From positions 248,001 to 312,000 of the forward strand of contig NZ_JANUQM010000011.1 in the NCBI RefSeq assembly GCF_030386795.1: a stretch of 64,000 nucleotides of DNA, given 5' to 3'. Below the pieces are notes generated by a model that saw nothing but the letters and a program-made list of their open reading frames with translations, was not told where the DNA came from and made no database searches. This document shows, piece by piece, positions 17,355-26,831 of this stretch. This DNA comes from Streptomyces sp. S.PNR 29. GTDB taxonomy: Bacteria > Actinomycetota > Actinomycetes > Streptomycetales > Streptomycetaceae. The first letter of the stretch is position 1. The number at the start of each line of letters is the position of its first letter. The position numbers and the translations under genes were made by a program.

Positions 17355-19034
17355 ATGAGCATCCCAGTGAACCGCAGAGCCTTCATGAACGGCGTCCTCG
17401 CCGTCGCGGGGGCCGCCACCATGTCCCCCTTGCTGGCCGCCTGCGGCGACGGTTCCGGCTCCAAGGGCGGGACCAACACCAAGTCCGGCCTGGCCGCCGC
17501 GCTGCCCGCCTACCAGCCGCGCACCTCGGTCGACCCCGACATCCCCTCCGTCAAGGGAACGGCGGGCGCCTTCACCGACCCCGGCTACCTGACCTACCCG
17601 GCCGACCCCGCCAAGGCCGTGTCCGGCGTCCCGGGCCAGGGCGGCAGATACACGGCGATCACCCCGATGTGGGGGACCTTGCCGGCACCCGGCAACTCGT
17701 ACTACCAGGCGGTGAACAAGGCGCTCGGCGCGACCGTCACCGTGAAGCCGGCCAACGGCAACGACTACGCGACCATCGTCCCCACCATGACCGCGTCGAG
17801 GAAACTGCCGGACTGGATCCAGCTGCCGAGCTGGTGGAACAACAACTTCAACCTGGGCAAGCTGGCCGGCACCCAGCTCGCCGACCTCACGCCGTACCTG
17901 GCCGGAGACAAGATCAAGAAGTACCCCAACCTGGCCGCGATCCCCACACTCGCCTGGCAGGTGGGCGCCTGGGAGGACAAGATCTACGGCATCCCGTCGT
18001 TCACCAGTGGCATGCCGCTGGCCGGCGCGGTCTTCTACCGAGCGGACATCCTCGAGAGCAAGGGCATCACCGCCGACCAGGTCAGGTCCGCCGACGACCT
18101 GTGGAACCTCGGCAAGGAACTGACCAGTGCCAAGGCGGGAGTCTGGGCCTTCGACGACCTGTGGACGTATCTGTCCCCCTCGTGGGGCCTTCCTCCGGGC
18201 TGGAAGGTCGTGGACGGCAAACTCGTCCACAAGTACGAGATGCCCCAGATGCTGGAGGCGCTGGACTGGCATTACAGGCTCGCCAAGGCCGGGTTCATGC
18301 ACCCCGACGCCCTGGCCAGCAACAACAGCGACGGCAACGGACGCTTCTACTCCGGCAAGGTCCTGATCCAGGGCGCCGGCATGGGTGCGTGGGAACTCAC
18401 CGACCACCAGAACGGCACGGCCGCGAACGACGGCTACCGGCGCGGGGCGTTCGACGTCATCGCCGCCGACGGCAAGTCAAAGCCACAGATGTTCCTGGGC
18501 GCGGCCACCAGCATGCTCAGCTACCTCAACGCAAAGCTCAGCGCCGAACAGATCGAGGAACTGCTGGCCGTCGCCGACTTCCTCGCCGCGCCGTACGGTT
18601 CGGCCGAGCACTGCCTGGTCACCTACGGCGTCGAAGGCACCCACCACACCCGGAAGAACGGTGTGCCCGTCTACACCGAGGAAGGCAAGAAGTCCGCCCA
18701 GCCGACGACCTACCGCTTCCTCGCCACGCCGTCCTCCTCGGTCAGCAACCTCGGAGCGGACCAGGTCACCAAGGACTACACGGCCTGGTGCGCGCGGACC
18801 GTCCAGCACGTCTACAAGCCGCTGTTCTACGGCATGAACATCACGCTGCCGCAGAACCTGTCCACCGTGGCCGCAGGCCAGTCCGTCGAGGACGCCATCA
18901 ACCAGGTGAAGTTCGGCAAGAAGAAGGTCTCCCACTTCCAGGACGCCGTCGCCGCCTGGAAGTCCAGTGGCGGCGACCGCTTGAGGAACTGGTACCAGAC
19001 CGAGGTGCTCGACAAGCAGGGAACCGGCCAGTAG
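17355..19034 (+). CDS. LplA-type ABC transporter substrate-binding lipoprotein
   Basis: 559 residues, longer than MalE-type proteins and typical of LplA/YtcQ-type binding proteins. The N-terminus NRRAFMNGVLAVAGAATMSP combines a twin-arginine motif with a lipobox-like LAAC (Cys near residue 30), so Tat export followed by lipidation is likely. Ligand-domain motifs include LPDWIQLPSWWNNN and YGIPSFTSGMPL. GAAGGG precedes the ATG. First gene of an importer operon with two permeases of the matching LplB/LplC type; these systems import complex oligosaccharides released by hydrolases such as the divergent GH43/GH5 set. Confidence 0.92.
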   Translation: MSIPVNRRAFMNGVLAVAGAATMSPLLAACGDGSGSKGGTNTKSGLAAALPAYQPRTSVDPDIPSVKGTAGAFTDPGYLTYPADPAKAVSGVPGQGGRYTAITPMWGTLPAPGNSYYQAVNKALGATVTVKPANGNDYATIVPTMTASRKLPDWIQLPSWWNNNFNLGKLAGTQLADLTPYLAGDKIKKYPNLAAIPTLAWQVGAWEDKIYGIPSFTSGMPLAGAVFYRADILESKGITADQVRSADDLWNLGKELTSAKAGVWAFDDLWTYLSPSWGLPPGWKVVDGKLVHKYEMPQMLEALDWHYRLAKAGFMHPDALASNNSDGNGRFYSGKVLIQGAGMGAWELTDHQNGTAANDGYRRGAFDVIAADGKSKPQMFLGAATSMLSYLNAKLSAEQIEELLAVADFLAAPYGSAEHCLVTYGVEGTHHTRKNGVPVYTEEGKKSAQPTTYRFLATPSSSVSNLGADQVTKDYTAWCARTVQHVYKPLFYGMNITLPQNLSTVAAGQSVEDAINQVKFGKKKVSHFQDAVAAWKSSGGDRLRNWYQTEVLDKQGTGQ

Positions 19035-19095
19035 CAGACGATGGCGCGCGGGGCGGGCCCTGGTGCACCGCCCCGCTCCGCGGCAAGGAGGAACC

Positions 19096-20121
19096 ATGGC
19101 CGGCGCCTTTTCCACCAAGGCGAACGACACGGAAGAACCCGAAGACAACGCCGACGACTCCCGCGCCGCCACCGTGCCGGAGCCCGCACGCCCGGGAACC
19201 ACCCCGGCCGTGCCGATGAACTGGCGGATCCGGTTGCGCCGCGACAGGTCGCTGCTCCTCATGGCCCTGCCCGCGGTCGCACTGCTGCTCGTCTTCAGTT
19301 ACGTCCCGCTGTTCGGGCTGATCACCGCCTTCGAGTACTACGACCCGCTGGACGGCGTACTGAACAGCCAGTGGGCCGGGTTCGACCAGTTCCGACTGCT
19401 GTTCCAGGACCCGGCGTTCTGGGCCTCACTGCGCAACACCCTCTGGCTCAGTTTCGTTCAGCTGATCCTGTTCTTCCCGGTGCCCATCGCGCTGGCACTG
19501 CTGCTCAACTCGGTGCTCAGCGAACGGCTGCGCAACTTCATCCAGTCCGTGGTCTACCTGCCGCACTTCTTCTCCTGGGTGCTGGTCATCGCCATCTTCC
19601 AGCAGATGCTCGGCGGCGCCGGCGCGCTCAACCACTTCCTGGCCCGGCACGACCTGGGCCCCTGGGACATCATGACCAACCCGGACACCTTCGCGCTGCT
19701 GGTCACCGGCCAGACGGTATGGAAGGAGGCGGGCTGGAGCATCATCGTCTTCCTCGCCGCGCTCGCGGCCATCGACCCGAACCTCTACGAGGCCTCGGCC
19801 GTCGACGGCGCCGGACGCTGGCGCCGGATGTGGCACATCACCCTGCCCGGCATGCGCGGCGTCATCGTGCTGATGCTGGTGCTGCGCCTGGGCAACACCC
19901 TCTCAGTAGGCTTCGAGCAGTTCCTGATCCAGCGCGACGCCGTCGGCCCCGAAGCCGCCGACGTTCTGGACACCTTCGCCTACTTCTACGGCATCACCGC
20001 CGGCAACTACGGCTACGGCACCGCCGCCGGACTGTTCAAGAGCGTGATCTCGCTCCTGCTGATCTGGGGCGCCAACAAGCTCGCACACGCCTTCGGCGAG
20101 GATGGACTGTACCGAAAATGA
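19096..20121 (+). CDS. LplB/YteP-type ABC transporter permease
   Basis: 341 residues. A hydrophilic cytoplasmic leader of about 45 residues precedes six helices beginning LLLMALPAVALLLVFSYVP. PLFGLITAFEYYDPLDG after the first helix is the LplB signature. The EAA loop YEASAVDGAGRWRRMWHITLP is near residue 235. I set the start at the ATG after AAGGAGGAACC. The stop overlaps the next gene's ATG by 4 bp. No ATPase in the locus. Confidence 0.92.
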   Translation: MAGAFSTKANDTEEPEDNADDSRAATVPEPARPGTTPAVPMNWRIRLRRDRSLLLMALPAVALLLVFSYVPLFGLITAFEYYDPLDGVLNSQWAGFDQFRLLFQDPAFWASLRNTLWLSFVQLILFFPVPIALALLLNSVLSERLRNFIQSVVYLPHFFSWVLVIAIFQQMLGGAGALNHFLARHDLGPWDIMTNPDTFALLVTGQTVWKEAGWSIIVFLAALAAIDPNLYEASAVDGAGRWRRMWHITLPGMRGVIVLMLVLRLGNTLSVGFEQFLIQRDAVGPEAADVLDTFAYFYGITAGNYGYGTAAGLFKSVISLLLIWGANKLAHAFGEDGLYRK

Positions 20122-21083
20122 CCCTGACGCTCACCCGCACACAGACTCCCGCACCGCGGTCACCCGCCGCCCGGCGGCCCGGCCGCAACCGCCGTCCCGT
20201 CTGGGAGGACAAGCCCACCGCGCTCGGGCAGGGTCTCAAAGGCGGCGTACTGGTCCTGGTGGTGGCCTCCGTCATGGTGCCGCTGTGGATCGTCGTCCTC
20301 ACGAGCCTGTCCACCCCCGGCGCCATCAACCGCGCCGGAGGCATGGTCCTGTGGCCCGACGGCCTCACCGGGGACGCCTACCGGCAGATCCTCACCGACG
20401 GCCCGGTCACCCGCTCCATCCTGGTCAGCCTCGGCATCACCGTCGTCGGCACCGCCGTCTCCATGGTGCTCTCCGTGCTCTGCGCCTACGGGCTCTCCCG
20501 CTCCCGCTCGTTCGGCCACCGCCCCATCCTGCTGCTGCTGATCATCACCATGTTCGTGAGCGGCGGACTGATCCCCACCTACCTCGTGGTCACCGGCCTC
20601 GGCGGGTACGGCAGGTACTGGGCGCTGATCCTGCCCGGCGCCGTGTCCGTCTTCAACATCCTGGTGCTGCGCGCGTTCTATTCGAGCACCGCCGCCGACC
20701 TGATCGACGCGGCACGCATCGACGGCGCCGGCGACTGGCGCATCCTGTGGTCGGTGGTACTCCCCACCTCCCGCGCGGTCACCGCGGTCATCACCCTGTT
20801 CTACGCGGTCGGCTACTGGAACGCCTTCTTCAACGTCATGCTCTACATGCCCACCGAGAGCACCAAGTGGCCGCTTCAGTACGTGCTGCTGCAGTACGTC
20901 AACAACGGCATGACCATCCCCGGCGCGTCCAACGGCGGCTTCGGCTCGTTGCAGACCCAGACCGCCCCGCAGTCGCTCCAGATGGCCGTGGTCGTACTGA
21001 CCCTGGTGCCCATCGTCGTCGTCTATCCGTTCCTGCAGAAGCACTTCAGGGCCGGCATGCTCACCGGTGCCATCAAGGGCTGA
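20118..21083 (+). CDS. LplC/YtcP-type ABC transporter permease
   Basis: 321 residues. About 45 basic/proline-rich residues lead into six helices. MFVSGGLIPTYLVVTGLGGYGRYWALILPG and the EAA loop LIDAARIDGAGDWRILWSVVLP identify the LplC/YtcP partner of the preceding permease. C-terminus FRAGMLTGAIKG is the family's usual ending. Translationally coupled through ATGA at 20118-20121. Confidence 0.92.
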   Translation: MTLTLTRTQTPAPRSPAARRPGRNRRPVWEDKPTALGQGLKGGVLVLVVASVMVPLWIVVLTSLSTPGAINRAGGMVLWPDGLTGDAYRQILTDGPVTRSILVSLGITVVGTAVSMVLSVLCAYGLSRSRSFGHRPILLLLIITMFVSGGLIPTYLVVTGLGGYGRYWALILPGAVSVFNILVLRAFYSSTAADLIDAARIDGAGDWRILWSVVLPTSRAVTAVITLFYAVGYWNAFFNVMLYMPTESTKWPLQYVLLQYVNNGMTIPGASNGGFGSLQTQTAPQSLQMAVVVLTLVPIVVVYPFLQKHFRAGMLTGAIKG

Positions 21084-21156
21084 CCGGCCGGGCGGCACCG
21101 CCACCCCACAGCGACCGGTCACGCAGGCAACGTGAAGCAGAAGGGCACCGCCAGGC

Positions 21157-22206
21157 ATGGTGACACTGGCCCAGGTGGCCGCGGCCGCGGGCGTCTCCCC
21201 CAGCACGGTGAGCTACGTCCTCAGCGGCAAACGGGCGATCTCCGGGCCCACCCGGGCCAGGGTGGAGGAAGCGATCGAACGGCTCGGTTATCACCCCCAC
21301 GCGGGTGCCCGGACGCTGGCGGGCCGACGCTCCCACATCATCGGGCTGGTGGTGCCGCTGCACACCGACGTCCATGTGCCGATCATGATGGAGATCGCCA
21401 TATCGGCCACCGTGGCGGCACGGCAGCATGGTTACGACGTCCTGCTCATGACCAACGACGAGGGACCCGACGGCGTGCGCCGCGTGGCCCGCAGCGGCCT
21501 GACCGACGGCGTCATCCTGATGGACGTCCAACTGGATGATCCGCGTATCGCGGTACTGCGGGAGACGGGGATCCCGGCCGCGCTGATCGGCCTGCCCGCG
21601 GACCCGCACGGACTGGCCTGCGTGGACCATGACTTCGTCCGGGCCGGCGCGCTGTGCGTGGAGCACCTGGCGGATCTGGGGCACCGTGAGGTCGCCCTCA
21701 TCGGCTACGCCCCGGCTGTGTACGCGAGGCACGCCGGGTACGCGGAGCGCACCCTGACCGGTTTCCGGCAGGCGGCGGCGGAGCGGGGACTGCGCGTGCT
21801 GCACCGTCCGTGCAAGGGCACCTACGAGTCCACCGCCGGGGTACTTGCCGGGGTCCTCGCCGACCGGCCCGCCACCACGGGCTTCGTCGTACAGAACGAG
21901 AAGGCCATCGGCCCGCTGCTGTCCCTGCTGCGGAACTTCGGCCGGGCCGTGCCCGAGGAGGCGTCGGTGGTGGCGCTGTGCCCGGAGGAACTGGCCGAGC
22001 AGCACTCACCCCGGCTGACCGCGGTGACCGGGCCGGCGAAAGACCTCGGCAGGCGGGCCGTGGAGTTGGTGAGGTCCCGCCTCGACGGGCGGACGACCGA
22101 CGAGGTCACCCTGCTCGCGCCGGTACTCACCATCCGCGAGAGCTCCGGTACGGCACTCCTTCGGTACCCGCCAGGTGCCTCGCGTCGCGCCGGAACGCTC
22201 GGATGA
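21157..22206 (+). CDS. LacI-family transcriptional regulator
   Basis: 349 residues. HTH VTLAQVAAAAGVSPSTVSYV with LSGKR and hinge HAGARTLAGRRS, then the two-lobed sugar-sensor domain (about 60-335). It follows the LplC-type permease by 73 bp in the same direction and is the natural candidate to bind the GAAGCGCTTC operator at the head of the operon, so a sugar-relieved feedback loop is likely. Confidence 0.92.
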   Translation: MVTLAQVAAAAGVSPSTVSYVLSGKRAISGPTRARVEEAIERLGYHPHAGARTLAGRRSHIIGLVVPLHTDVHVPIMMEIAISATVAARQHGYDVLLMTNDEGPDGVRRVARSGLTDGVILMDVQLDDPRIAVLRETGIPAALIGLPADPHGLACVDHDFVRAGALCVEHLADLGHREVALIGYAPAVYARHAGYAERTLTGFRQAAAERGLRVLHRPCKGTYESTAGVLAGVLADRPATTGFVVQNEKAIGPLLSLLRNFGRAVPEEASVVALCPEELAEQHSPRLTAVTGPAKDLGRRAVELVRSRLDGRTTDEVTLLAPVLTIRESSGTALLRYPPGASRRAGTLG

Positions 22207-22248
22207 CAGCAACGACCGTCCGATCGACAGTTTCCCGACCGGAGCAGT

Positions 22249-23109
22249 TCAACTTTCCGAGCTTCCCCGCTGCGGGGCGCGCACCGTCGCCGGCCCTCGC
22301 GTACCCGGGCTCCGGGTGTCCTGTACGACGGTCTGAGCGGCGCGGATGCTTCGCGGGGAGGCCCCGAGTTCGCGGCGACAGGCCTTGTTGAACGCCTGGA
22401 GGTCGGGAATGCCGACGGAGGAGGCGACAGCGGGGATGGACAGCGTGGTGGCGCGCAGGAAGTGCCGCGCCCGCTCCATGCGCCGGGCGCGGATGTAGCC
22501 GACGACCGTCTCCCCGGTCGCGGCGCGGAACAGCCGGATCAGATGGTTGTGCGAGACGCCCGCCGCCTTCGCGATCTCGGGTACCGTCAACGGCTCCGCC
22601 AACCGTGCCTCGATGAGCGCCACAGCGGCCGCGACCGCGGGGTGGGCGGTCTGCGGGCTCCCCGCTCGCGGCGGGGCGAGCTGGGCGACCCGCCACAGGG
22701 CGGCCCACACCTCGGCCGCCGCCCGCGCCGGAGTGTGCGGCCAGGCCGCCAGCGCCTGCTGCAACTGTCCGGACAGCAGACTGAGTTCCGGCCCGGTGTC
22801 CTGGATCAGCGGGACACTCAGGGACCTGCCGGCCGCATCCAGACGCAGATGCACATAGAGGTGCTCGGAGCGACCCCGGTAGTGGTAACGGACCTCGGTG
22901 CCGGGCGGAATGAGGCTGACTCTGCCGGGACGGATCGTGTGGGGGGTGCCGTTCACGGTGAGGTCGGCCTCGTAGCGGTAGAGGTGGAACTGCCACAGGT
23001 CCGGCAGGAGGAACTCGTCCACGTGCCCTGCCGGCCCGTGGACGCCGACACCGACGGCGGCGACCGCGGGGGGCTTGTCGAGATGGGCGAGGACCGTGCG
23101 CATCGGCAC
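22249..23109 (-). CDS. AraC-family transcriptional regulator
   Basis: 286 residues from GTG at 23109 (AAGGGG five bases upstream); ATG at 23103 is the alternative. N-terminal cupin-type sensor (about 10-140: LPDLWQFHLYRYEADLTVNG, RVSLIPPGTEVRYHYRG) and C-terminal double HTH (about 165-265: EPLTVPEIAKAAGVSHNHLI, RRMERARHFLRATTLSIPAV, GIPDLQAFNKACRRELGASP). It is divergent from the dioxygenase gene at 23208 with about 98 bp between, so it probably controls that gene. Confidence 0.9.
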   Translation of the reverse strand: MPMRTVLAHLDKPPAVAAVGVGVHGPAGHVDEFLLPDLWQFHLYRYEADLTVNGTPHTIRPGRVSLIPPGTEVRYHYRGRSEHLYVHLRLDAAGRSLSVPLIQDTGPELSLLSGQLQQALAAWPHTPARAAAEVWAALWRVAQLAPPRAGSPQTAHPAVAAAVALIEARLAEPLTVPEIAKAAGVSHNHLIRLFRAATGETVVGYIRARRMERARHFLRATTLSIPAVASSVGIPDLQAFNKACRRELGASPRSIRAAQTVVQDTRSPGTRGPATVRAPQRGSSES

Positions 23110-23207
23110 ATGCACCCCTTCGGCGTGGGGACCCAAGGTGAGATTCGACCAGTGGAGGGTGAACGCGGCCCACCCGCCGAGGGACGGCCGTGCCTAGCGT
23201 AAGGGTC

Positions 23208-24023
23208 ATGGAGAACAAGCAGGAACTGCTCAGTTCGGTCCAGATGGCGCGCTTCGTGGCGCGGGGGGTGCTCCGCCTGGACGCGGTGGTCCCGGCGGAG
23301 ATGAACGACGAGGGCCTCAGGGTACTGGCGGACGGGGTGCCGCCGGTGCCGTACGGGACGCCGACGTCCGAGGCATACACGGAGGGTTCGTTCCTCCGCA
23401 GACTGCTGGAGCTTCCGCAGGTGTCGGGGGCCCTGCACAGCCTGGTGGGTCCGAACCCGACGGTGGACCACCACTACGTGCACGTCCGCGAGCCCGACGG
23501 AGGCCGGGCGCAGGAGGTGCACGGGGACGCCATCATCGATGTCCGGCCGGACGCCTTCGACGTGCAACTGATGTACTACCCGCAGGCGGTGACGCTGGAC
23601 ATGGGGGGCACCCTGATCGTGCCCGGAAGCCATCTGCGCCGCATCAACGAGTCCGACACCGGCCGTTACCAGAACCTGCGCGGTCAGGACCGGCTGGTCT
23701 GCCCGGCCGGTACGGTGGTGTTTCTGCACCACGGGCTCTGGCACGCCGGCAGGCGCAACGACAGCGACATCGTCCGCTACATGCTCAAGATCCGCTTCAA
23801 TCCCACGGTTCGTCAGCGGCTCCTGTGGGACATCTCGGACCTGGACGATCCGCAGGTGATCCGGGAACTGGACGAGATGTTCCCCTGGTACGAGCCGGCG
23901 ACAGGCCGCCTGGAACGCTACAACCGCATCCTGTTGTGGCGGGCGTTGACCGGCGACGACGGCTTCGACATCGACTACTGGGTGACCCGGGTCTCCAACC
24001 GCCCGCAGGGGGCAGCGAAATGA
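23208..24023 (+). CDS. Phytanoyl-CoA dioxygenase (PhyH)-family Fe(II)/2-oxoglutarate oxygenase
   Basis: 271 residues. The double-stranded beta-helix iron site is visible: HGD (His-x-Asp motif, near residue 100), GTLIVPGSHLRR, and LHHGLWHAGRRND with the distal His and the 2-oxoglutarate-binding Arg. PhyH-family enzymes hydroxylate diverse small molecules; the substrate cannot be read from sequence. ATG at 23208 follows AAGGGTC. It overlaps the next small gene by 4 bp, and an AraC regulator is divergent. With surrounding sugar genes it might act on a carbohydrate-linked or lipid substrate, but this is a guess. Confidence 0.85.
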   Translation: MENKQELLSSVQMARFVARGVLRLDAVVPAEMNDEGLRVLADGVPPVPYGTPTSEAYTEGSFLRRLLELPQVSGALHSLVGPNPTVDHHYVHVREPDGGRAQEVHGDAIIDVRPDAFDVQLMYYPQAVTLDMGGTLIVPGSHLRRINESDTGRYQNLRGQDRLVCPAGTVVFLHHGLWHAGRRNDSDIVRYMLKIRFNPTVRQRLLWDISDLDDPQVIRELDEMFPWYEPATGRLERYNRILLWRALTGDDGFDIDYWVTRVSNRPQGAAK

Positions 24024-24358
24024 CGACGCATTCGGCCCACCCCGCCCCGGCTGCCGGTACGGCCACTGCCCCCGAGCTCCGGCAGCAGGTGCTGGTGCTC
24101 TATCTGGCGAACTCCGCCCTCGATTCATGGGTCGTCGGCTGGTCGCTGTACGACGGCACCGGCCAGACCTCACCGACCACGGGGGACAGCGACGAACCGC
24201 CGTACGACTCCGGGTTGGCGGCTCTGCGTGACGGCTGGCGACTCATCCAGGCCGCCCAGCTGATTCCGCCCTATCCGGGCCACGAGTACGACGTGTCCTT
24301 CCTCAAGCACGAATTCTTCTTCGAACGGATCCGTGACATGCGGACGGAGCACCCATAA
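24020..24358 (+). CDS. Small conserved-looking protein coupled to the PhyH gene, function unknown
   Basis: 112 residues. I do not recognise the family. After about 20 alanine/proline-rich residues it is a soluble alpha/beta protein with many aromatic residues: LVLYLANSALDSWVVGWSLY, LRDGWRLIQAAQLIPPYPGH and KHEFFFERIRDM. No signal peptide or membrane helix. The ATGA overlap with the upstream stop shows coupling to the dioxygenase, suggesting a partner or accessory subunit. Coding bias is normal for the window, supporting a real gene. Confidence 0.75.
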   Translation: MTTHSAHPAPAAGTATAPELRQQVLVLYLANSALDSWVVGWSLYDGTGQTSPTTGDSDEPPYDSGLAALRDGWRLIQAAQLIPPYPGHEYDVSFLKHEFFFERIRDMRTEHP

Positions 24359-24374
24359 ACGAGTGCCCGGCGGC

Positions 24375-25115
24375 TCAGAAGATGGTCACCTCGCGGCTGT
24401 ACAGGGCGAACGAGCGGGACGGGTCGTAGAAGTCGCCGGTCTCGGCGGACCGCTCTCGCAGTGAACGCTCGTACGAGGGGAAGTGGGTCAGCGCTTCGTC
24501 CTGGGAGTCGTAGTACAGGGCGGCGACTCCCAGGTACGCGGGTTCGCCCCCGCCGCCGAAATGGCGCAGCGACCTCTCGGCACCCGGCACCCTGCGGTGT
24601 TGGACGTATCCCCGCAGCGCCTTGGCCTGGGGCTCCTCCGCGTCGAGCACCTCTTCGTGGGCGGCCTGCCACCGCTCGGTGACGTCGTCCGGGACCGGTC
24701 CTTCGGGTGTGTGGACGAAATGGAGCACCTTCACGTGGCTTTCGCCCGTGTCGGATGCCGGCGGGGCCATGAGTACCGCGGGGCGGGTCAGCAGGGCCAG
24801 GGCGCTGGGCAGGTCGTTGAAGTGGGCGCCGTCGGGACCGATGACCTCGCGCGAGTACGGGTCGGACATCGTGGCGGTCAACGCCTCCATGTTCTCGAAG
24901 TGCAGCTCGGTGACGGAGTCCCGGCCGAACTCGGTCAGGTACGTCGGGTCCCCTTCGCTGCCGAAGGACGCGTCGAAGACGTGGTTCTGGACGTAGCGCC
25001 GAATCCGGAGGGGATTCGCGGCGGCCAGGGATCCGTGCACGTGGTGGAGATAGTGCAGGAATGCCCGATGAGTCATGCCCGGCTTGCGGCGGATGGCGGC
25101 GATCAGGTTCAGCAT
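24375..25115 (-). CDS. EthD-domain protein (tandem)
   Basis: 246 residues with two ferredoxin-like dimeric alpha/beta-barrel halves: MLNLIAAIRRKPGMTHRAFLHYLHHVHG at the N-terminus and SHVKVLHFVHTPEGPVPDDV near residue 125, the second ending HFPSYERSLRERSAETGDFYDP. EthD-like domains occur with ring-modifying oxygenases and in polyketide/aromatic catabolism, as small lyases, cyclases or accessory proteins. GGAG precedes the ATG. It lies downstream of the MFS gene, behind a terminator hairpin, and may belong to the aromatic catabolic neighbourhood. Confidence 0.8.
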   Translation of the reverse strand: MLNLIAAIRRKPGMTHRAFLHYLHHVHGSLAAANPLRIRRYVQNHVFDASFGSEGDPTYLTEFGRDSVTELHFENMEALTATMSDPYSREVIGPDGAHFNDLPSALALLTRPAVLMAPPASDTGESHVKVLHFVHTPEGPVPDDVTERWQAAHEEVLDAEEPQAKALRGYVQHRRVPGAERSLRHFGGGGEPAYLGVAALYYDSQDEALTHFPSYERSLRERSAETGDFYDPSRSFALYSREVTIF

Positions 25116-25158
25116 GAGTCTCCGGTGGGACGAGCGGTACGAGTGGTGAGAGCGGTGT

Positions 25159-25192
25159 GATCGGCATCGCGGGGACGACCGCGATGCCGATC
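25159..25192 (-). terminator. Terminator after the MFS gene
   Basis: GATCGGCATCGCG (25159-25171) pairs perfectly with CGCGATGCCGATC (25180-25192), giving a 13-bp stem with an 8-base loop, 44 bp beyond the MFS stop and before the EthD gene start. Confidence 0.65.
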
Positions 25193-25235
25193 CCGACGGT
25201 GTGTGGTTCTCGCGGCGGATCGGCGCTGTAGCAGG

Positions 25236-26522
25236 TCAGCCCGCCATCTGCTGGACCGGTTCCGGGGCGGCGCCGATCCGGCGACGCCGGGCCGCGAGGC
25301 CGAGTGCGGCGGTGGCGACGGCCCCGGCGAGGGCGAGTACGCCCATGGCGCCCTCAAGGGTGCCGACGGCTGAGGTGAGGGCGAGTGCCACGAGCGGGCA
25401 CAGGAACTGACCGAGGAAGAAGGTACCCGTCCACAGGCCGATGCCACGACCGCGGTCGGCGAACTCCAGCTTGGACATGGCGAGGGTGAGCAGGCTCGGC
25501 AGCATGATGCCGCCACCGAGGCAGGTGATCACGGCACCGAGGGTCAGCACGACGGGGTTGGGAGCGAGCCAGACCACCGCGAAGCCGACGGCGCACAGGC
25601 CGAAGGCGGTGGGCAGCCAGGCTTGCGGGCTGCGGCCGGCCTTGGCGAACGTGGCGGAGCCGACCACGATCGCGGCACTGGTGATGGCGGTGGCCAGCCC
25701 GATGATGCCGCTCTCGGTCACGCCCATGTCGTCCAGGAGGAACGCCATCTCCACCTGGAGGGTGTAGAAGAGGACGGCGCCGAAGACCGTCAGCGCGCAG
25801 GTGCCGACCAGCGGACGCCAGGGGAAGGGCCGCCTGGCCATCGGTTCCGGGACGGTGGGGGAGGGGGCGTCGGCGTGGTCGTCGGGTCGGGGCCGGGGCA
25901 GGAAGGCGGCCATGGCGGGGGCGAGCAGCAGGCTCACGGCGTAGGCCCAGAACGGTGCGCGCCAGCCGGCCGATCCGGCCACGCCGCCCAGCACGAAGAA
26001 GGCTGTCGCGGAGATTGCGGCGCACATCGTCTGCATCGCGAGGTAGCGGTCGCGTTGCCGGCCGGAGTAGTAGTCGCCGAGCAGTGTGGTGCAGCAGGTC
26101 ATGATGGCGGCTTCGGTGACGCCGACGAGGGCACGGCTGGCGACGATGGCGCCGAGGGAGTCCAGCCACAGGGGCGCGGTGCCGAGGATCGCGTACAGCA
26201 CGGTCGACACGACGAGCAGGCGTTTGCGGCCGAGCCGGTCCACCAGGACGCCGACGAAGGGGGCCAGCAGCGCCAGGGAGAGGGCGGGGATCGTCAGGGC
26301 CATGGGGACGAGCGCGTCGACGCCCGGCACGTCGGCGAAGTGGTCCTGCATCTGCGGCAGGACCGGGGCGATGAGCACGGCGCCCAGGATGGGCAGACAG
26401 GCGCCGGCCATCAGCAGCGTGAGGCGAAGCCGGTGGCCGGGACCGGACACGGTCTGCTCGGCCGGGAAGTCCGCGACAGCCTCGGACGGCGGGGAGGGGA
26501 GCGGGGGCACGGATGCAGGCAT
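25236..26522 (-). CDS. MFS transporter
   Basis: 428 residues, about twelve transmembrane helices. The loop 2-3 motif GVLVDRLGRKRLLV and the central cytoplasmic loop RPRPDDHADAPSPT mark a drug:H+ antiporter or aromatic-acid:H+ symporter type member of the major facilitator superfamily. ATG follows GGAG. It lies beside the LysR regulator and the aromatic catabolic operon, so import of the aromatic substrate is as likely as export. The 309-bp gap to the LysR gene holds no recognised feature. Confidence 0.88.
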   Translation of the reverse strand: MPASVPPLPSPPSEAVADFPAEQTVSGPGHRLRLTLLMAGACLPILGAVLIAPVLPQMQDHFADVPGVDALVPMALTIPALSLALLAPFVGVLVDRLGRKRLLVVSTVLYAILGTAPLWLDSLGAIVASRALVGVTEAAIMTCCTTLLGDYYSGRQRDRYLAMQTMCAAISATAFFVLGGVAGSAGWRAPFWAYAVSLLLAPAMAAFLPRPRPDDHADAPSPTVPEPMARRPFPWRPLVGTCALTVFGAVLFYTLQVEMAFLLDDMGVTESGIIGLATAITSAAIVVGSATFAKAGRSPQAWLPTAFGLCAVGFAVVWLAPNPVVLTLGAVITCLGGGIMLPSLLTLAMSKLEFADRGRGIGLWTGTFFLGQFLCPLVALALTSAVGTLEGAMGVLALAGAVATAALGLAARRRRIGAAPEPVQQMAG

Positions 26523-26831
26523 GCGGGAACTCCACGGGGCGTGTCGGAGGGGAGGGAACGGCGCGGTCGTCGCGGTCGGGCAACCCGGTGTTCATGGCAG
26601 CACGCGACAGGGTGCCGATGCCGCTGGGCGTCGCCGGCGGGCCGGCTCGCCGGGCGCCTGGGCGAGCCCGGCGGCGGGCGAAGGTGCGGCTCGAGCAGCG
26701 GGTGGGTGCGGGTCCGGCGCCGGGTTGAGACGACTATGGGCCAACGGCCAGGTCCTGCCTAGCCCCCGTCCGATCGAGATCGAAGATGTGGATCATCCGG
26801 GACCTGGATGCTGGGCACCTGTAGGAGCCAG

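Noticed and set aside
16445..19219. 924-codon plus-strand open frame through the LplA-type gene
   Set aside because: Arginine/proline-rich alternative frame; the frame with lipobox and solute-binding motifs is the real one.
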